A stretch of 64,000 nt of DNA. Source: Parasponia andersonii. Its lineage: Eukaryota; Streptophyta; Magnoliopsida; Rosales; Cannabaceae. The notes under the pieces are model-generated. The model did no database searches. It worked only from the letters and a program-made list of their open reading frames with translations, and was not told the origin of the DNA. Below are positions 62,829 to 64,000 of the stretch, piece by piece. The translations under genes and the position numbers were made by a program. The stretch's first letter is position 1, and every line of letters begins with the position of its first letter. The stretch lies in the NCBI GenBank assembly GCA_002914805.1, contig JXTB01000327.1:110360-174359 (forward strand). Reading direction: 5' to 3'.

Positions 62829-64000
62829 TACTAGTATTCATTGGAATAAAATTCTGGAAAATATTTTTTTAAAATTATTTTTAAGAACACCATAGTTTTG
62901 TAAAATCTAGAAACGCAGCAGAATAGGTCGTTTAAAATTTTTCTGTTTAGAAAATATTTTAAATCATGATCTAACATAAATTAACTCTTGATCTAGATAA
63001 GAACGATACCCAGATTCGCCTTCTCGTTTTCTCGTATCTTCTCAAAAGTCGTTTGATTGATCCGGTGGGTGATCACCTTCTTGATTTCAAATAAAGAGAT
63101 CCGTATACGAACAAGAAGACAATCTTCTCGAACTGATTTCTCCGAGATGGCTGAAATACCAAGGATGGTGAATCCTAAAGTTGGACAATTTTCTCTGCTC
63201 TCCCTCTCTCTCTATTATGCATGGAACACTCTTTTGTAAGGGGTGTTTCATGTATAATTTATGTAATGTGCAGTTAGAGAATTTTTCTTTTAACTATAGA
63301 GAGAATAGTAAACCCTAATGGGTTTGTTGGGCTTAACTGATCATCAAATAATTATTGAGCTTTAATTTGAGCTAGACAAGGGACCAAATGGATCCATAAA
63401 GTCCAAGTTCTAATGGACTATAGATCCATAATCATAATTAACTCATAATTATGATTGAGCCTTGTCCATTAATATTAGGGTATACCACTATAGGCCTAAT
63501 ATTGAACTTTTGGACTAAATGTCATTTATTTTCTGTGAAGCTTATTATCAAATAGTTAGCTTGATCCATTTAGCATATACTATATCTGTAGACGTACCTC
63601 CAATGCAATGCTATATTAGTAGGATGAAGTTACGATATTACCCCTCTAGTACATATTTACTTTTGGGTTTCCATTTTTCATCTAATGGATAATAGTTGAC
63701 TATAATATTTGTATCTACTTATATCAATACAGTCAAATTCATATAGTGAATACTGGAGCCCTGGTTTATATTATCCAAGTACTTAAAAAAAACTCAAAGT
63801 GACATTATATACATGGCATCGATCATGAAATATATTCTACACATTTTATATACCTTATCTTTCAAGATACTGAAGTTCGAACCATAAATTAAAACTAGTC
63901 CTTCAGTAACTCAAAAAGACAAAACATGTGAAAATAAGTTCGTTAATTACTAAGATTAAGTTTTTTTTTATAATAGCGTTAGATTAGTAAAATTAGAAAT
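62829..64000 (-). repeat. Third copia-family LTR (runs off right edge)
   Basis: Aligns from its first base with the LTRs at 17561 and 26885 (AGTATTCATTGGAATAAAATTC, ATTATCCAAGTACTT, CTCAAAAAGACAAAACA) in the same orientation. No primer-binding site lies to its left, so it is either a solo LTR or the 3' LTR of another minus-strand element extending beyond 64000. Confidence 0.88.

Overview
This is plant nuclear DNA, most likely from a eudicot. It is AT-rich, with intron-containing genes, long low-complexity A/T tracts and dense old transposable elements. There is one assembly gap (10894-11082) and a single N at 34308. The species cannot be named from the window.

Four protein-coding genes can be reconstructed exon by exon, all on the + strand. 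They are a class III patatin-related (pPLAIII-type) protein (3018-4889, 3 exons, 447 aa), the zinc-finger protein ZPR1 (34097-42140, 16 exons, 500 aa), the exocyst subunit EXO84C (44494-51556, 7 exons, 776 aa) and the small RNA polymerase subunit RPB10 (58263-59820, 4 coding exons, 71 aa). All are housekeeping or lipid/secretion genes with no operon-like link to one another.

Layout. 1-1556 is the 5' end of a minus-strand Ty3/gypsy-like fossil running off the left edge. 1.6-7.4 kb holds the patatin-like gene and A/T-rich flanks. 7.4-13.9 kb holds a long-TIR MITE, a retroposon with a 16-bp target duplication (itself hit by a MITE), a gypsy-type LTR copy with a gap, a region rich in TGTGAC words, and an isolated exon-like open segment. 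17.3-28.4 kb is a broken 10.9-kb Ty1/copia element on the minus strand. It sits inside a nuclear copy of the chloroplast psaC gene and carries a nested gypsy solo LTR. 28.4-32.4 kb is a segmental duplicate of 51.9-57.5 kb that includes the RPB10 promoter, leader exon and part of its leader intron. ZPR1 and EXO84C lie between the two copies. The RPB10-side copy has collected several insertions (a SINE, nested TIR elements, MITEs) whose empty sites are kept in the other copy. 60-64 kb is A/T-rich with a three-unit tandem repeat and a third LTR of the copia family running off the right edge.

No CRISPR array, operon or clearly new multigene system is visible. The most informative structures are the paired duplicated blocks around ZPR1-EXO84C, the psaC fragment split by a retrotransposon, and the patatin-like protein with an altered catalytic motif.
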